NCBI GenBank assembly: GCA_014773175.1
Contig: VXCM01003288.1
Span: 1 to 64,000, forward strand
Source: Lucifuga dentata
Lineage: Eukaryota; Chordata; Actinopteri; Ophidiiformes; Bythitidae
Reading direction: 5' to 3'
Length of the DNA: 64,000 nucleotides
Shown: positions 59,501 through 64,000 of the stretch, one piece after another
Numbering within the stretch: the stretch's first letter is position 1
How the letters are laid out: every line of letters begins with the position of its first letter
The notes under the pieces: model-generated
What the model saw: only the letters and a program-made list of their open reading frames with translations
Told to the model about the DNA's origin: nothing
Database searches by the model: none
Program-made: the position numbers and the translations under genes

Positions 59501-62500
59501 TGATTAGTATGATGGAAACTTAGAATTCTCTATCATTTAATGCTTATTAACAGTCATAACCAGTTTTCAGTTAGATGGAAAAATACTTAAATGTGTCTAT
59601 GTGGATGTTTTTGGTCAAAGTCCTGTTTTGCTGTAACGTGGAACACACAGATTGACGAGTAAAAACCCACATGATCTGTATAAATCAATACTGACAAGAC
59701 AAAGATAGAAACCACAGATGTGTTGTTTTGTCTGTTTTCAATTAATTAGCACAAAAGCTAAGTTGCACAACTGTCAGAGAGGTAGAAGTATCTGGCTTAC
59801 TGTTCAGCATAGAGATGAATGTTCTGATTCTCTTGCTGAGCAAAATAAATTCCAGCTGTAGGGCGATCAGAGTGGCTCGATTTCATCAGACTCGTCTCGC
59901 CCACCCACAATTTCGATTTCCACAACATTTAAATAGAAAGTTCTGATACTACTACACTACTACAGTACAGTACACTAGTGTAACATTAACAATAACTAGC
60001 AGCCCAACAAATCTCTTCATTATGCTTTTATTCTGGTTTTTGTTTATTCATGCGCTTTCAGTTCCTCTTCCATGACATTATTGCCTCTCACACACACTGG
60101 TATGATGAGCTCTCATTCACACATGTATAACCTGTGTGTGTAGTAGTGTCCATGCATGGTTATACTAGTGTGTATGCGCGTTTTCATATATGTGTGTGTG
60201 TGGTTATACTAGTGTGTATGCGCGCTTTCATATATGTGTGTGTGCGATATGAGGTTCTTAGTACTGTATGCGTGGTCTTCCGATGTGTGTAAATGAAACA
60301 TGATTTTTGTCCTATACAGCGCTTCATACTGAACCAATATCACACATTCTCGTGGTGCTGAGCCTCTTCGTCTGCTGTGCTCTGCATCTGTCTCCCTCAC
60401 ACACACTCACACACACATTGTAATTGTGTAGTTTTTTTGTTTGCTAACTGAGTGTTTGGCTCATTATTTGCAGTTTTTTGTGGTGTATTTAAGATGAAGC
60501 AGGACTCTGTAAGCTCTGATGAAGCTCTGACGGCTGAAAAGTTTGCATCTGATGTTTCTATCAAACCTAAAAATGACGACCTCAAACACACACACACACA
60601 CACACACAAAAANAAAAAAAAAAAAAAAAACATTTTCAATGCTTCATTTGTTGTTTCACAGCAAATGTGGAAAAACAATTTTCTGTTTTCTACCCTATAT
60701 ATTTTTCTCAGAATTTTTTAGAATTAATGTTTTCTAGAGTTTCTTGTTTTGTGGTTGGAGTTCTTGAATTTTTTTTTTAATCCCATTTTTCTTTAATTTT
60801 CTAAGAGTTTCAACAATAAACTTAAAAATTCAGAACTTTGTATAATCCACATATTCATGTTTTCTATTTTTTTTTTTTTTTTTTTTNTTTTTTTTTTTTT
60901 TTTTTTCGTTCTAGAATCAACAATGTTTTATATAAGCAGAGCACACAGAGCACATAGGAGAAACGTCAAGAAGCCAGAATTTGTGGTCCTGTTTTTCATG
61001 TGGCAAATTAATGAAAAAATTTGTAAAAATGACTTTAGACTCCAGAAAGTGGAAATTGAAGGTTTGAGAGGTGATATTCTATCGTGAATATTGTCAACTT
61101 CCAAGTTTAGCAGTGCAAAATACAAAATATCAGCATCTTCATTTAATAAAGTATCAGTAATGGCGTCAACATGTAGGTAGAAACACCACGTCTGAATAAA
61201 TTCACAGCTCTGAGCATGCTATTGGGTTACAAATGAGTCATTTTTATTTTTTTAGTGCAACATCACAACAAACAATTTTCACATGAGGTATTCAAAGGGA
61301 TTTTCTTTAGTTGTTGATACAAAATGTCCCACCATGATTGACGTTTAAAGTGTTGTGTATCTTTTTTTAAAGCCTTTGGTTGGTTAGCCACATTCATTAT
61401 TAAGTCTAACACATGGACAAGAATGGCACGATAAAGCATGGTGGGTTGGATCCGAGCTGAGGAAACTCAGACGCAAATATAACACTTCCCTCAGCTCTTC
61501 CCCGTTTAAAGCTTTTTGTATGGATTTCATTAATTCCTACTTACAACAGTGGGATCAAACAGTATTTCAACTACACTAAACATTTTGGAAAAACAGGGGT
61601 GGGAAGGGTGGTTTTACAAATGTGGAAAAATAGCTTCTGTCTCCTCTGACCTTTATTTATTTTTTTATTTTTTATTTTTTGGGATGAGTGCTTGATTCTT
61701 GGGCTTTTTCTGTTACAGCAAGTCACATGATTCTAGCTTTCGGAAACAAGGAATAGGCAACGTTGATTACAGCAAGATCCTCCTTGCTTGGATTGTCACC
61801 TCCTTCTTTTTTTGGTCTTGAGAATGATTTTATTTATATACAGAACGTGGATAAATGGGACACTCTAGCATACTGGACTTTTAAACTTTGGCTGGATGGA
61901 GCCTGGTTTGGCTCCTGTTACAGATTGATTCCAGCACATTTGGTTTGGAGTAAAAGGCATGAAGAAGAGACGGATGGACAGACGAGATAGATAAGATAGA
62001 TAGATAGACAGACACCCTGACAGGATGGATTCTTTGGTTAAGGAATATCTTTGCCACACAACATCTCACACAGTTGAGGTAGATGGGTAAAGTCTTCATG
62101 TACACACGGGGGGAAAGGTCGGGTACAGATAGGAACACTGGGGTTTACAGAGTCAAAAGACTTCCACCTCATGTCAGTTTCTCAGTTCCAGCTCAACATA
62201 AACTGTTTAAATACTCAGCACACGGACGCTAAACCCACTGGTGCTTTTGAATGCTCTGAGTGCTACGGTAGTTCTGATAGGGAACTGCTAAAACTACCCA
62301 TGATACATAATGATTCAGCAGTTACCCATCAATCTTTGGTTGTCTTTTTGGTTTCATCATTAGCAAAAAGAAAAAAAAAGGTTATATCTTTGTGTTTTTC
62401 TTTATAAGTTAGCTTTCAGTTTGTTTTTGTTTTTTTCATTATTTAGACTCCTCTCAGAATTGCTCTGTAACAGCCTAGGCCTGGCTGCCGGCCTTGTTTC

Positions 62501-62596
62501 AGGGTTTAGTTTTTAGAAAAGCCACTAGGGGGTGCCGCAGGCTAAAATAGCATTGCAGATCACCTGCAGCAGCCAGCTGAATTCACCACACGCTCT
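59501..62596. other. Intergenic, no gene seen
   Basis: Contains (GT)/(CA) tracts (60182-60245, 60587-60609), homopolymer joins with n (60613, 60887) and a short GATA tract (61988-62010). ORFs are short and unrecognised. Confidence 0.5.
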
Positions 62597-62628
62597 CCTC
62601 CTCCTCCTCCTCCTCCTCCTCCTCCTCT
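62597..62628. repeat. (CTC)n microsatellite
   Basis: About ten CTC triplets. Confidence 0.95.
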
Positions 62629-63302
62629 CTTTCTCCACAAAAAAGGGATGAGCCTCCCTGTTTGACACGGAGCAGAAGGTGGCTCAACACAAAAAGCTTA
62701 GGCTCCTGTTCCGTGAGACAAAGAGAAACCTGAAAGGTGTCACCTCATCTTTGATACCATGACAGTAGCGAGCAGGGGTCGGCAGAGGAGACTCCAAGCT
62801 CTTTTATTTTTTTTTCTTTTACCNCTGTACAACGTCAACCACACACCCCCACCACCACCTCCTCTGCTCTCAGCATGCTTACAATTGTTGCTCATTAAAG
62901 TTTAATTTGGCTCCATGCTCCACTACTCCAACACCTCCTGTTCCTCAAACGCCCCCCTCCTACCAGCAGCACCACCATCCTCATTCTGGATGATTCAGCC
63001 ACCTCTCTGATCTCACCCCCGCCCCCTCTGAATGCCCCCTAAAGCCCACAGGTCTGGCCAAGAGCGGANTCTGATCTCACCCCCGCCCCCTCTGAATGCC
63101 CCCTAAAGCCCACAGGTCTGGCCAAGAGCGGACCCCAGACCAGATATCCAGAGAGGAGACGGGATAAAAAAAGCCTTCCTTTTGAAGTCAACGAAAAAGT
63201 CGATGGCCTCTTTCATGACCGCCCGTCTTTCAAGTGCATGCTGTGAAGGGGGCCCCGGCAATCCCCCCATCCAAACGGTAAAGACACAGAAACAGAGAGA
63301 AA

Positions 63303-63305
<3 letters not shown>
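62629..63305. other. GC-richer intergenic stretch
   Basis: Includes the 63-bp duplication around n (63006-63068 and 63070-63132) and a 74-aa + ORF (63182-63406) without recognisable motif. Could be the edge of a neighbouring gene's untranslated region; not provable here. Confidence 0.35.

Positions 63306-63307
<2 letters not shown>

Positions 63308-63349
<42 letters not shown>
63308..63349. repeat. (GA)n microsatellite
   Basis: Uninterrupted GA. Confidence 0.95.
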
Positions 63350-63350
<1 letters not shown>

Positions 63351-63539
63351 CAGAAAATGGTCAAGCTAACCTCGCCACTCTATGCCAACACTTACACAGA
63401 AAATGAATAAAAGAATAACAAATAAAAGAATAACATTTTTTAGGTGGTTCCTCCAGATTTTATGCATCCTGTGACAAAATCAAATCATTTGTGCCTGTGC
63501 AAGTCAACATTAGAGTGGGACGAGCTGCAAGGAGAAGCA

Positions 63540-64000
63540 TAAGACCCCTATAAGATCTGGAATAAATTCTTATAACCCTACATTAACCAGAAAGGTACCC
63601 TAACAACTCCAACAGAACAAGAAGGAAACCAGAGTTCCCCAGAAGACTGGGAATAAATCCTACAATTTCCAGGAACAAACCCAACAAGACCATGAACCCA
63701 GAGATGTCCAGAAGACATTGAATAAACCCTAAGAAGGCCAGGAACACACCCTAAGAGTGTCAGAACATCAGGACAAATATTTCAGAACACCAGAAGACTA
63801 AGACCCAAACCCCTGAAGTCCAGGAACAAAAGTGGTGATCCCGGAAGGCCAGTAACAAACCCTCAGAACCCTACAAGACCCAAAATAAACCTTAAGACCC
63901 CAGGAATGAACACTACAAACCCCCCCGATGCCCAGGAACAAAACTGGAGATCACCAGAAGAACAGGAAGGAATGAATCATAAGAACCCAGAAAAACAGGA
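63540..64000. repeat. Degenerate A/C-rich minisatellite (cut by window edge)
   Basis: Imperfect repeats of a roughly 22-30-bp phrase combining ccaggaacaaaccctaagaa, agaagac and gaataaacc, continuing past the end of the window. Confidence 0.75.

Overview
The window is vertebrate genomic DNA, almost certainly from a ray-finned (teleost) fish. Evidence for this: AT-rich non-coding sequence, spliced genes with GT-AG introns, very dense microsatellites, and fish-type transposon remains (RTE, L2/CR1-like LINE tails, TTAA MITEs, a Ty3/gypsy-like solo LTR). Single-n joins and one 914-base N run show a draft short-read assembly. There is no bacterial operon, CRISPR array or phage.

Only two protein-coding genes can be supported, both on the + strand, head to tail, both papain-family (C1A) cysteine cathepsins. 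The first is cathepsin K (ctsk; seven coding exons, 28664-42286, 331 aa). The second is cathepsin S-like (ctss; eight coding exons, 44362-55323, 335 aa). All seven exon joins in ctss and all six in ctsk keep frame. Introns sit at the same positions and phases in both, and the internal exon lengths match (123, 153, 219/225, 166, 109/103, 100 nt), as expected for tandem paralogues. Both encode a signal peptide, an ERWNIN-type inhibitory propeptide and a complete Gln/Cys/His/Asn catalytic set. Adjacent CTSK and CTSS genes are also known in mammals. Both are endolysosomal proteases: K for collagen and bone matrix, S for MHC class II invariant chain in antigen-presenting cells. A PU.1-like site and a TATA-like box lie just before ctss exon 1.

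Layout: 1-28.6 kb is gene-poor and built from transposon fragments: LINE pieces, a reverse-transcriptase fragment beside the N gap, a Harbinger-like transposase fragment, a TA-flanked hairpin MITE and several TTAA MITEs. Coding-like segments on the minus strand at 19.4-20.5 kb were not identified. 28.6-42.3 kb is ctsk with long, MITE-filled introns. 44.3-55.3 kb is ctss; its intron 3 holds five ~345-bp tandem units, each with a conserved 12-bp-arm hairpin, and its intron 4 holds a TTAGGG-like tract. 55.4-64 kb is intergenic: a DNA transposon with ~110-bp inverted repeats interrupted by a solo LTR with GAGTA target duplications, then microsatellites and a degenerate A/C-rich minisatellite at the right edge.

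The most interesting non-genic signals are the TTAA MITE family (at least 11 copies in 64 kb, one close to a full palindrome), the hairpin satellite in ctss intron 3, nested insertions whose target duplications can be read, and several perfect or near-perfect inverted repeats that look like template-switch events. I found no convincing wholly new biological system.
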